Assembly: GCA_008477525.1 (NCBI GenBank)
Contig: SPDT01000004.1
Span: 868,001 to 932,000 of the forward strand
Length of the DNA: 64,000 nt
Direction: 5' to 3'
Source: Hypomyces perniciosus
Lineage: Eukaryota > Ascomycota > Sordariomycetes > Hypocreales > Hypocreaceae
Made by a program: the position numbers and the translations under genes. The notes under the pieces are model-generated. The model had not been told where the DNA came from, did no database searches, and was given only the letters and a program-made list of their open reading frames with translations. Below are positions 11,513 through 22,830 of the stretch, in pieces (position 1 is the stretch's first letter; the number at the start of each line of letters is the position of its first letter).

Positions 11513-12613
11513 ATGACTTCTGCGAGTATCCGCCGTGCGAGTGCTTCTGGGGCTTTAATCCAGAAAAGACCACCACTACCACCAAGACCAGGCAGCATCA
11601 TGTTTCTGCCCGAACGAGGAAGATCGTCCGTCGCACTCGAGGATAGGGGGACAAGATTTCCGCCCAAAGAGGCGTTTGGCCACCATGTGGTGATCTTGGC
11701 TGGGGGAGCTCGAGCTGGAAAAGTCTCGATTTTAGTAGTTTGTTCCTCACGTCGGCCAACGGCCGTTTGATTTGTGCATTTCCATATTGCTAATCTATTT
11801 ACGATACATAGATTACTTCCTTCAGACGGAAAGACCTCAAGGCCTTACACCCAGCAGACTGGGACTGCTATCTCCCAATAAGCCCAGCAAAACCCCATCC
11901 AAATTCTGGGGGACTCTTGGAGCTTGTGAACGGCGAGACTCTCGGCAGGGCAGCATGGGTAAATGTCACTGATATTTACGCCGTCCCCATCTCTGTCCTC
12001 GAGAAGCTGAACCAGAAGCCGGGGCGGGTCCTCACGGAGGACTCGTTCGACCTGTTGATCGACTGGTTGGTGGACTCTGCCAAGTGGAGGGCAGAGATCC
12101 AGAGAGTGAGAGGGCCAAGACAAGCAGGCCAAGATACGGGACGACAAACTTCTGAACCTGTAGAGACGCCTAATAATGACGGACAGCAGCCTACTGTTGA
12201 TGATGGCGCTGAAAGTGATGCTGCGACCGATCCTATCTTGGAGCCGACAACTCCACCCCAGCCTCCGACACCCGAGCCTTTAGAAAGTCGAATTGATATT
12301 GTTCGAGAAGCAGAAGTCCCCCACGGAATTTTGCGTGAAAATAGACGGCCTGAATCGGAGGTGTTGAATCGTGCGCTCCAAGTGTTTGTCGTATTTGTGG
12401 CCACATATCTTGTCATCCTAACAGTGAGTTTTTGGAGTCCCCGATTAACAGCTGTCAACACTGACCGTTAACAAGACTGACATTGCACTCTAGGGAAATG
12501 CCCAAATCCAGAAAATTTATCTCAGACTTTTAATGGGATTGCTGACGGTCTGGGGTTGGATTTCGGTCCTAACACTGGTCTTCGATTTATACCGCAGCTT
12601 GACAACCCCCTGA
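11513..12613 (+). CDS. uncharacterised fungal protein with paired C-terminal membrane helices
   Basis: Three exons: 11513-11737, 11812-12423 and 12494-12613, giving 318 residues. Phases are all zero at the junctions. The N-terminus is a basic Pro-rich leader. Then follows a compact domain (FGHHVVIL, VSILV, ITSFRRKDL, YLPISP) resembling a family seen repeatedly in Aspergillus and Penicillium genomes without assigned function. A Pro/Glu-rich linker leads to two hydrophobic segments, one at the end of exon 2 and one in exon 3. Beyond the stop, the next 400 bases stay open in a frame that could be reached by an alternative short intron, so the true 3' end is uncertain (see the entry for 12,614-13,070). 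Confidence 0.6.
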
Positions 12614-13070
12614 AATTTAGGGTAGTGCGAACCCTCCCTCACCACTCTTACCCATATTGCAAGAGCTCCCAAGACCACCGCAATTTCCTCAACAATCAGT
12701 ATCGACTCCAGCTCTCAGATTCGGCAACAATGACGCTGGAAAGAACTCATTGCGACTGCCACCGTTTTCGACACCGCCTGACATGAGGAAGAATCGCGGA
12801 TCTCTGCGTCTTTTTACTCTTCTTTCATTCATCTCTATCAATCATCCTTGTGGGAGCAGCATTAGCAGCCACGCCGTTCTGCAATTATTTCTACGATATA
12901 TCATTACCTGCCTCCATTTCTCTCCGAGACCTCACAAGTTCCGACTTTCACGACTGTCCATCCGACGATACATACTACAGAGAGGAAATCCAGAGCACGA
13001 GAAGTCATTCGGCATAGACCGGAAGAAATTTCAGTTTCGGTGCAACTACTGCCTAGACCGACTAGCCCTC
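12614..13070 (+). pseudogene. possible degraded 3' extension of the preceding gene
   Basis: A Pro/Ser-rich open stretch (LPRPPQFPQQ, LRLPPFSTPP) runs into a hydrophobic segment whose reading continues only if one base near 12,840 is ignored (LLSFISI in one frame, IILVGAALAATPFCNYF in the next). This looks like a membrane-protein tail with a single-base frameshift. It may belong to the gene at 11,513 through an alternative intron (donor near 12,577), or be a separate relic. The transporter start at 13,071 lies directly downstream. Confidence 0.35.
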
Positions 13071-14873
13071 ATGTACGGACACAAGTGAGTCTGCCCCAGC
13101 AAGGCCTGATTTCACGCCATACGCTAATACTCTGTACCATCTATAGGTCCATCAAGGCCAATGGAGTCGAGTGCGGTATGGAGGCACTCGTCCTCGCAAT
13201 TGTCACGTCCTTCGGCGGGTTTCTATTCGGCTACGACATTGGCCAGATATCTGGAACACTCCTCCTTCAAGACTTCAAAAACCGCTTCTTGGACCCACAG
13301 GATGAGAAGAAGTCCTCGTTCATCACCTCGTGTATTGTGTCTGTCATGAGTGTGGGATGCCTAATCGGCTCGTTGTCAGGGGCATAGTAAGTTCAAGCCG
13401 AACATAGTGACTACCTACCAACATTCGGGCCTAACTTTTCCTCACAGCACATCAGACTGGTGGGGAAGACGACTGAGCATAACCTTTGGCGTGGCTCTCT
13501 TCATTGCCGGCGGAACGTTACAGATAACGGCTGTGAATAGCTGGGTTCATATGATGATTGGGCGATTTGTTACCGGTCTCGGTCTTGGAAACCTCTCCGT
13601 CGGCGTTCCAATGTACCAGTCAGAGTCTGCACCGAGAGAAATCCGTGGCTCCGTTGTCGCCTCGTACCAACTGATGATCACAGTGGGCATCCTCACCGCG
13701 AATGCCATCTGCTGCTGGGTCCGGAACTTTCAGGACACGAGTGCTTCATGGCGTTGTCTTATTGGAATCGGAATCATCATTGCCATGCCTGTTGGAATTT
13801 GCATCTGCATTGTCCCCGAGTCGCCAAGATGGCTTGCTGGTAAAGACGACTAGGAAAGCGCCAGAATATCAGTGTCACGACTTCGAGGCATGCAGCACCA
13901 CCCCAATTGTCTCGTGGTAGAAAATGATCTCCACGAGATGCGGGAAGTTCTGGGTCTCGAGAAGCAGGCTGGAAATTCTTCATGGCTCGAATGCTTCTCC
14001 CCAACATCCAAAGTGCCCAAGACGCTCTATCGTACTCTCCTCGGTATGGGCATCCACTTTCTACAGCAGTGGACGGGAATCAACTATTTCTTTTATTACA
14101 GCTCCATTATTTTCGGTGAAACAATTCAAGACCCCTTTGTCATGCAGGTCATTCTCGCTTCCGTCAATGTCGCCATGGCTCTTTACAGCCTTTACGTGGT
14201 GGACAGGCTCGGCCGTCGATGGCCTCTTATCATCGGCGCATTGTGGCAGGCGATCTGGCTGGTGATATTCGCCTCTGTTGGCCTGATGACTGACAAAAGC
14301 CAAGCAAGCAACAAAGGATACGGGCTTGTTCTGATCGTCTCGGCCTGCATGTTCATTGCATCTTTCGCTGGCACTTGGGGCCCTGTACCATGGGTCATCA
14401 TTGGCGAGACTTTTACTCTACGCACCCGTGCTAAGCAGGCATCCTTGGCCACCAGCGCCAATTGGCTTGGAAACTGTGAGCAAATGGAATTATCTTTAAC
14501 AAAGCCAAAGATGTCCTTGCTAACTAGAATAACAGTCATCATCGGCTTAGTTACACCCTATGCTGACCTCGCCATGTCCTACGGATTTGGCTTCGTTCTC
14601 GCAGGCACCAACATTATTGCTGCCCTCACCGTATGGTTCTGCCTCTATGAGTCCCGCGCACTAAGTCTCGAGAGTGTGGATCTCATGTACAGCCAAGACA
14701 ACTTGACGGCACGGAACAGTTCTGGTTGGGTTCCGCCTGGGTACATTACACGCCTGCAACGAGATGAAGGAAAGTATCGCCGGATGAGCCTTGTTGGTCT
14801 CACTGGTCTCACTCCACCGGAAGAAGGTGACAACAAGGAGGAGATGGGAAAATCTCCGAAGGCGGTTGCTTGA
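13071..14873 (+). pseudogene. MFS sugar transporter with in-frame amber codon
   Basis: Exons 13071-13084, 13147-13386, 13448-14475 and 14536-14873 join in phase. The protein is a hexose-type major facilitator: FGGFLFGYDIGQISG in helix 1, a WWGRR loop after helix 2, PESPRWLAGK at the end of helix 6, QQWTGINYFFYYSSIIF in helix 7, and DRLGRR with a WGPVPWVI stretch in the second half. The very short first exon is supported because it splits a Lys codon cleanly. Codon 13851-13853 is TAG exactly where the frame otherwise continues (GKDD, stop, ESARISVSRLRGM). TGG to TAG is the simplest explanation. No intron of normal length removes it. The rest of the gene, including the final intron and the C-terminal tail, is intact, so inactivation looks recent. 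Confidence 0.75.
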
Positions 14874-15153
14874 AGCCTGTTAAGTGCAATGTGGTTTATG
14901 GAGCTTTGATACTGAGCATTATTATCATTATAGTCTTTAGGAAGTAATAATTCAAGAATTCTTCTCTTTCAGAACAAAATCCCTTGAACACGACAATTTC
15001 GAAGGAATAATCCATAACAAGACAACGTCAAGGACAAGTATTGCTCTATTTGGGTATACTAATGATTAACTATATCGACCTCAGAAATACGCCGCGCCAT
15101 GATGTCTATATGCGAGTCCAGTTGAAAAGGAAAAAAACAACAACTCTACCCCC
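14874..15153. other. convergent 3' intergenic region
   Basis: Short AT-rich spacer between two convergent transporter genes, presumably holding both polyadenylation regions. No further structure was seen. Confidence 0.4.
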
Positions 15154-16896
15154 TCAGGCTGACTCCCCCTTCTTTTGCGCTATAGGAGTGGACTCCTGTA
15201 CTGTTGGCAGTCTCTCTCGGTCTGGAGCAGCTACCGTACTGGTGCTGGTGGTATCTGACTCCGAGTCCACACTTGAGTGTGCCTCAGGGGTCGCCAAGGC
15301 GAAATTTGTAGGATTGGCCTCTTCATCCTTCTCACCCATGGCAGGTTTAGTGGGAGCGAATCTGCTGCGCATGCGAATCTGCTTGCCGTACTTGTAGAAC
15401 ATGAACGGGATGATGGCGAGGACAGTTGCAACACCACCGATGAGCGAGCCGCCACCGCCAATGCCGAGGGTATGGAACATTTGGGAGATGTAGAGAGGTC
15501 CGGCAGCACCACAGGCGGAGCGCACGATGGTATTGGCGGCGATGGCAGAGGCGGCGTACATGAGGTATGTGTCGACGAGGTAGCTTAGGAAGCTGACGAA
15601 CAGGAGGAGAAGGGAGCAGGAGAGGAATGTGCCAGCGATGGTAGGGACAATCCAGTGGATAGAGCTGTGATAGGAGTGTTAGTATACAGATGGCTATGGG
15701 TATGAGGGTAAGGAGTGAGTGAAGACGTACTCAAAGTGTGCGGTCCATGCAAACCAGAACATGGACACAGCAAAACTGATACCGCCGGCAATGGCTACTG
15801 GAAGACGATCCTCAGGTTCCATGGGCTTCTCACTGCGCTCGGCTTTTGCTTGTATGCGCTTTGTGTCGAAGAGGATGATGAGACCGCCAAAGGCTGCGCC
15901 GATGGCGCTGCCGATGAGAGGGAGCTCTCCCACGCCGGCATTCCAGCCACGCTGTTCTTGAAACACAATGGGGTAGATTGTGAAGAGCATATACATGAGG
16001 GTGTACACGACGGAGAGGTAGATGGCCACCAGGAACGAGATGGGGTCGAAGAGGATGATCCACGGACGCGTGAGGGCGACTGCGTAGACGGTTTTGAGGG
16101 AGCGGCCATCGTCTTCCGACTGGGCCTTGACGGTCTCGTAGCCTTGGATCTGGGCCTTGCGGATTCGATGTGCTTTGGTTCGGAGAATGGTGGGTGCGTG
16201 AGTCTCGGGGATGGTGAGCATGATGATGGCTGAGAAGCCGCCGAGCCAGAGGAGGACATAGAAACTCCAGCGCCAGCCCTTTGTGAGCTCGAGAAAGCCT
16301 GCGATGATAGGACCCAGAGCCGAGCCGATCCACATCATGGACGAGAAGCCTGCCATGGAAATGCCGCGCCCAGCAGGATCCCAGAGATCGGCGAAGACGC
16401 CAGGTGTATTACTCAAAGGTGCAGCGACAAACGTGCCGGTCAGGAAGCGTCCAACGAGCAGGCTTCCGAAGTTGGGCGCAAACGCGCAAAGGAAGTTGAA
16501 GGCGTTATACAGCATGAAGGTGGTGTAGCAGACCCATCTTCTGCCGTAGAGCTCGCTCATAGGTGCGAAGATGAGAGGACCAGCGCAATAGCCCAAGAGG
16601 AAGAGCGTGATGGTCAGAGCTGTGGCCTCCTGAGAGACGTTGAACTCCTCGCCTATGGAGGTGAAGCAGCCGGTTGGGGCGCTTGATGCAAAGGTGGAAT
16701 TCGCAACGAGGAAGATGGCGGCAGCGGTGATGGCGAAGCGTCGGCCGGTAGACCAATTTCGAGGGTTTTCGATATCGTCTGGGGCGAAGTCGATGTAGCC
16801 ATCGCTGTTGAGATATGGGGGTTCGTTGGTGAGGAGTTGTTTTGTTCGGTATGGTTTGTTGACGGGTCTAGAGAGGATTCGAGATATGCTGTTCAT
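15154..16896 (-). CDS. MFS transporter, DHA1 multidrug type
   Basis: Two exons: 16896-15731 and 15664-15154, with a GTACGT...CACAG intron, giving 558 residues. About twelve hydrophobic segments are present. The cytosolic N-terminus carries the fungal signature DDIENPRNWS. The loop between helices 2 and 3 reads PMSELYGRRWV, and helix 5 has the antiporter-like GIxxxGxxxGPIIAGF pattern. These point to a plasma-membrane proton antiporter of the drug:H+ family 1, exporting small organic compounds; the real substrate cannot be read from sequence. The C-terminus is a Ser/Thr-rich hydrophilic tail. The gene is complete with no defects. It converges with the broken sugar transporter, but the two are only distantly related. 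Confidence 0.88.
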
Positions 16897-18399
16897 GGTG
16901 TATTGTCTTTCAGTGAGGACGCTGGGGCACAGTGGTAGAACAAGTCCTTTTCTCCCTTGGCAATGATGATGTTGTATTTAATAATTTCTGTCCCTTTGAA
17001 GGTATCCTAGTAGTCCGCTTGGACTTGTGGATGAAGTGTTAATATTAGACTTAAGCCACAAGACAAACCACAACAGGACAAACAGGGATTGCCACGTCCA
17101 CGTCCTCGTTTTTATTGACTACACACGCGTAGATCAGATAATCATAAAATACCTATATACGCAATCAAGGAACTTTCCATCTTGCATCTCAGCACCGCCT
17201 CTCGCGTCTTTGATCGGCATTCAGGATCCGCGCGCCGGTGCTGCATGTCTGTCGCCTTCGGATTTAGCAAAACACCGGAATCAAACGCCTCCCAGCTACT
17301 AGTGATCCCAGTCTCCCGTGTGGAGTGCTTGACGTAGTACTCCGGACTCCGTGCAACTTCCATAGTGCTAGTTGTATATCAGAAGCGTGATGAACAAACA
17401 AACCCCCTTTGCGTGTCCACGCTTGGATTTATAGCGGTCCACTACTGTCGGCTCCCTTTGAAACCGATTGGATATAGATACTGCTAAGTTAGGTATTAGC
17501 AGTATCTCTCATCAAGCACCCTTGACACCACCTTCGGCATCTCGCGCGCGGCATTCCCGCGATAAATACGCTCTTTGCACCTCCAGATGCAGAAATAACA
17601 TAAGGAAATACTTCATGCCAAGTAATCATATTAATAGTCCTCCTAATATGTACAGTACGATCTCGGGCGCAGTCTATATTGCGGTACAGAATGCTTACAT
17701 TATGCCACGTCCTACGGAATAAGACCTGTCCGTCAATGTTTATCTCCGATATCCACCTCTGCAAACAAACTAATAAATCCGATGGCATCTTGCATAACAG
17801 ATAACAGCAGCACTCGCATCTCGCTTTAATATCAACAAGATGAGGCACAGAACATGGCCCATAAAATGTTGCTTTTTTAGATTCCAAGCTTCGTTCTTTG
17901 GTCGCATCGTTCCGTGGAGGCGCGTTGTTAGTGTTGAGCCACCGAGAACCGGTTGCTTCGGGTTTCCGACCGTGGCGCATCGACGAGGCTCATGCTAGCT
18001 CATATTTCTATCGTCTCTGTTCGTTCGTCCGATGATGTAATGTACTAGTATTCCACTGTTAGCTTAATCCACTTCTTGTGCTATTCGAGTGCTTCATCAG
18101 CCATATGCTTACCTTGCGCTCTAACGTTATGACGACCCATTTCATCTTCTGTCTCCGAACCTTCCAGAACCATACTGGCAAAGTTGGCAGCTAGTACTGA
18201 GATGAATGCTTTCATTCGGCAAATTGTGACGAGCTTTTGGTTGTGTTGATGTACATCAAGTGTGTGACCCGCCTCGATCCCTATTCTCCAACTATTATAA
18301 CTATTCGCCGTCCGTTCGAGTCTTCTTCTTTATTGTTTGATCGTATCGGCCGTTGTCATCGATATTCCGATGGAGTATTAGCCAACTGCTAAAGGTTAT
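16897..18399. other. gene-poor region
   Basis: Apart from a weak small frame at 17142-17363 (minus, 73 residues, TATAAA-like motif upstream near 17,430), I see no supported gene. The upper part presumably holds the promoter of the DHA1 transporter. Confidence 0.35.
17142..17363 (-). CDS. possible small hypothetical protein
   Basis: A 73-residue frame with an ATG and a TATAAA-like element about 70 bases upstream on the minus strand. It is polar and has no recognised motif or signal peptide. It could be chance. Confidence 0.2.
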   Translation of the reverse strand: MEVARSPEYYVKHSTRETGITSSWEAFDSGVLLNPKATDMQHRRADPECRSKTREAVLRCKMESSLIAYIGIL

Positions 18400-18689
18400 C
18401 CAGAAACCCATGACACTCACTCGTAAAGAGCGTTTCTCTTCACCATTGATAGTGACCTTGCTTCCCGATCGCAATTTTTGTGTTCAGAAGTTCGCAATTC
18501 TCTCCTCATAAATGAAAATGGCACATACCTTTCGAATGTTCGGTCGAATCTCGGTGAATGACATTGAAGATCAGAGCTTTTTGCCAATGGGAAATTGGGT
18601 TGCTGGACTTCTCGTATAAACTGGACAGTACTCGTCATCATTCAGCAAAGACAAAACAGAGAGACTCACTAAGCCAGATATGCGTGAAC

Positions 18690-21600
18690 GCAGAAGAAGC
18701 GTAAAAAAGGGAGCACCCGCCCACCGTCCCGCTCCCCTTTCCCAGCTACAAATCGTGTCAGCACGAGGAATAACAGTAAGAATTGGGTGTTTCAGGAGGG
18801 GGGCCCGCCCACCCTCTCCCCCTCCTGCCTACCTTGTCCCCGAGATGCGTTTACTTCTGGTTTCCTATTGTGTTAGCTTGAAATCGTGACATCAACGTTG
18901 CTGAGAGAGGTTTAGGTGTGTCTATCCTGATCGGGCATCTCCGTTGCTCGTTTCGATGAATTGATTCAGGTTGCTTGATTTTTTCCGAACGCCTGAAAGC
19001 CTGGATTATTCATGCTGATTAAAAAGGTCAGAATAGGAGGGAATCGACGAACCAGATATATTGGCGAGTTAGAAAGAAATGGAAAAAGGGGGGCACCCGC
19101 CCACCATCCCGCTCCCCTTCTCCCAAAACCTGTAAACTTGTTAGCCATGTGTATTCGTTCTATAAGGGGAAAGAGTTCTGAGAAGAGGGCGCCCGCCCAC
19201 CCGCCCCCTCCTCTCCTTACCGTCGCCCACTATTACCGAACCTATATAAACGTTAGTAAATTATATGAAATGAGGGATTAGGGATTGAGAAGAGGGCACC
19301 CTCCCACCCACGCCCTCTTCTCCTTACCGTAGTTCCTGTGACTGGGGACCTATCCACATGTTAGTAAACCACAACAAAGAAGGGATTGGAGATTGAGAAA
19401 AGGCACCCACCCGCCCGTTGCCTCTTCTCCCTACCTTTCCCACAAGCTGTCGCTCTCACGTAAGTCGATCCGAGTTGCCTAGTTGTCAAACTAATATCAC
19501 AATTGTTGCCAGCAATCAAAGATAGAGAGTAACTCACAGTTATGGTTGTCGGCCGCAGAAAGATGACGGATAAAGGGGGCACCCACCCACCATCCCGCTC
19601 CCCTTCTCCCAAAACCTATAGATTATCAGTAGGCTATATCAGCAATATTTAGAGGAGGAATTTGAGAAGAGGCGCCCGCCCGCCCACTGCCTCTTCTCCT
19701 TACCTTTTCCCGAAACGTTGCCTGTTTCGCGTGAGTCGATCCGAGTTGCCTAGTGTGTCAAGCTAATCTCACAGTTGTATTCCGCATCAACAATCAGAAA
19801 TAAGAGTGACTTACAGTTATGAAGTTGTTGGTTGCAAATAAGAATAGATGAAGGGGGGCACCCACCCACCGTCCCGCTCCCCTTCTCCCGGAATCTATAA
19901 ATCATTAGCAAGCTATATCAGCTGTATTTGTATGTAGGGATTTGAGAAGAGGCGCCCGCCCGCCCATTGCCCCTTCTCCCTACCTTTCCCTATCAGTCTT
20001 CCGGTTCGTGTAAGTCGTCGATCCGAGTTGCCTGGTTTTGTCAAGCCACTCGCAGAATTGTACCCCCTTATTAGGAATGAGAGATAAGGTAGACAGTGTG
20101 ACTTACAGTTATGAAGTTGTTAGCTGCAAAAAGAGCATGGATAAAGGGGGCACCCACCCACCGTCCCGCTCCCCTTCTCCAGAAACCTATTCTAGCTGTT
20201 AGTAAACCGCAACAATGAGAGGAAGGGAAATTTGAGAAGAGCTGCCCGCCCACCCGCTGCCGCTTCTCCCTACCTTTCCCCGTAAGTTGGTTGTCCGTTT
20301 CGCGTAAGTCGATCCGAGGTACCTAGTTTTGTCAAGCTGCTCACACAGTTGTGTTCTAACGTTAGTATTAATAATAGAGAGGAACTCACAGGTAGTTTCG
20401 AAAAAGAACATGGGTAAAGGGGGCACCCGCCCACCATCCCGCTCCCCTTCTCCCGGACCTGTACATTATTAGCAAGCTATGTCGGCTATATTTGGGTATG
20501 GGAATTTGAGAAGAGGTGCCCGCCCGCCCACTACCTCTTCTCCCTACCTTGGCCTTTTCCCCTGAGGGAACCTACACGACTGTTAGCAAACCACATTAAA
20601 TGGGGGATTAGGAATTTGAGAAAAGAGTGCCCACCCACCCACTCCTTTCTCCCCCTACCTTTCCCCATGAGATGCTAGTCGGAAATGAAGTTAACAAGTT
20701 GTCTGGTTAGTTGAAACGCTCGCAGGATTAGACTTGAGAATGCACAGACACTTACCAAATCAAGATATTTTGAAGTTTTCGGTTGGAAAAAAAGATAAGG
20801 ATAAAGGGGGCACCCGCCCGCCATCCCGCACCCCTTCTCCCGAATACCTACATACTGTCAGTGAGGGTTCCCACCCGCCCCTACCCTCTTCTCCCTACCG
20901 TCATGCCATTCTTTCCGAACCTGTACACGATGTTAGCTAACTCTAGTCAGCGATGCTAGGAATTTGGGAAGTTGAGAAGAAGGTGCCCGCCCGCCCTCAC
21001 CTCTTCTCCCTACCTTATCCCCAGTCTTTCCGAACCTACACACATATTAGTATACAATATTAAATAAGGGATTTGGGATTGAGAAGAGGGCTCCCACCCA
21101 CCCACTCCCTCTTCTCCTTACCTTGGCCTTGTTTGCCGGAAGAAAACTATATAACTGTTAGCAAGCAGCATGGACGGTGTGAAAGGTTGAGAATTTGAGA
21201 AGAGAGTGCCCACCCGCCCACTGCCTCTTCTCCCTACCTTGACCCTTTTCTCCTAGGAGGTCTCGACTCAAATGAGTCAAGATCAGTTCTCTGGCCTGCT
21301 GAAACGATTATACTATTGAACTCCTATTTCAGCAATTGGGAGAGAAACTCACCGAACCAGACATGTTGTGAAGATGTCAATTGCCGAAAAGAAAAATAAA
21401 TGAAGGGGGGCACCCACCCACCGTCCCGCTCCCCTTCACCTGGAACCTATGTATCTGGTCAGTAACCTGTCGCAAAAATTGGAATTTGGTATTTGAGAAG
21501 AGGGTGCCCGCCCACCCATTCCCTCTTCTCCCTACCTTTTCCCAAAACGAATCCGTTGATCTGTGTTGCAGTTCGGTAAGCCTTATGTCAATGATCGAAA

Positions 21601-22830
21601 ATGGAAAGGGTCTTACCGCATAAGTCTTCAGTTGCAAAAAGATATGGAAAAGGGGGCACCCACCCACCGTCCCGCTCCCCTTCTCCAGAAACCTGTTCTA
21701 GCTGTTAGTAGACTGCAACAATGAGAGGATGGGAATTCGAGAAGAGGTCGCCCGCCCACCCGCTCCCTCTTCTTCTCCTTACCGTAGCCCACTATTACCG
21801 AACCTACACACACGTTAGTAAACCACATAAGACAAGGGAATAGGGAGTTGAAAAGAGGTCGCCCGCCCACCCGCTTCCTCTTCTTCTCCTTACCGTGGCC
21901 CACTATTACCGAACCTATCTATACGTTAGTAAATTATATGAAATGAGGGATTAGGGATTGAGAAGAGGGCACCCTCCCACCCACGCCCTCTTCTCCCTAC
22001 CGTAGTACCATTTATACCGGACCTACACACATATTAGTAAACGACAATAAATGAGGGAATGGGGATTGAGAAGAGGGTACCCTCCCGCCCACGCCCTCTT
22101 CTCCTTACCGTTGTGCCACGCTTACCGAACCTACACACACGTTAGTAAACCACACGCAATGGGATTGGGGATGTGAGAAGAGGGTACCCGCCCGCCCCAG
22201 CCCCGTTCTCCTTACCGTGCCGCCACTCTTGCGAACCTGTACATGATGTTAGTAAACTATCACAATACTAAGGAATAGGAAGCTGAGAAGAGGTCGCCCG
22301 CCCACCCAATCTTCTTCTCCCTACCTTGTTCCCAGTCTTCCGGATCCTAAAGACACGTTAGTATATCACATTAAATAGGGAATAAGAAGATGAGAAGAGA
22401 GTGCCCGCCCACCCACTGCCTCTTCTCCCCTACCTTCCCCCTTTGCTTCCGGAACCTACAGATACGTTAGTATATCATATTCAATGGGGGAATAAGAATT
22501 TGAGAAGAGGGTGCCCACCCGCCCCAACCCTCTTCTCCTTACCGTAGTACCTGTTCTGCCGGAACCTGGAAACAGCGTTAGTAAACGTTTGCAATTGGAG
22601 GAACTCGGGAAGTTGAGAAGAGGGTACCCGCCCACCCGTTCCCCCTTCCCCCTACCTTTGCCCCATGAGTTGGTTGGTTCAAGTCGGTCCGAGTACCTAG
22701 CATGTCAAGTCATTCATCGGCATATCAAAAGAGTCAGAATGAGAAGGGGGATCACCAAAGATATTGTGGAGTTGCAAAGAGATGGACGAAGGGGGCACCC
22801 GCCCACCATCCCGCACCCCTTCTCCCAGAC
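18690..22830 (-). repeat. array of introner-like hairpin introns and GC-rich cassettes
   Basis: About 34 GC-rich hairpin modules occur in 4.9 kb, counting the outlier near 23,562. Twenty-three are of the intron type: on the minus strand a donor GTAAGG or GTAGGG is followed at once by AGAAGAGG, a loop of G-triplets (GGGYGGGYGGG) and the complementary CCTCTTCT, then 40 AT-rich bases, TACTAAC and TAG. Eleven are of the cassette type, with GAGAAGGGG...CCCCCTT around a similar G-rich loop. Copies are near-identical but not exact, and they are spaced about 107 bp apart where consecutive. The two ends of each module are inverted repeats, so the transcript would fold. Confidence 0.85.
21783..22565 (-). 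other. eight consecutive microexons separated by 85-90 nt introns
   Basis: Minus-strand microexons, in transcript order: 22565-22543, 22455-22434, 22346-22325, 22236-22216, 22130-22109, 22022-22001, 21914-21894 and 21803-21783, with lengths 23, 22, 22, 21, 22, 22, 21 and 21 nt. Introns between them are 87, 87, 88, 85, 86, 86 and 90 nt. Nearly every microexon begins GTTC or GTCC directly after the acceptor AG and ends ACG or AAG before GTAAGG/GTAGGG. One of the three frames stays open across all eight and into the next cassette. Confidence 0.7.

Noticed and set aside
13837..13870. Tiny intron that would remove the transporter amber codon
   Set aside because: The only frame-preserving option is 33 nt, shorter than any other intron here, and would delete conserved residues.
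17489..17980. 163-residue minus-strand frame
   Set aside because: Composition is not protein-like and no motif or splice context supports it.
18690..22830. CRISPR-like reading of the array
   Set aside because: The repeats are imperfect, differ in type and spacing, sit in a eukaryotic genome and contain complete splice signals.
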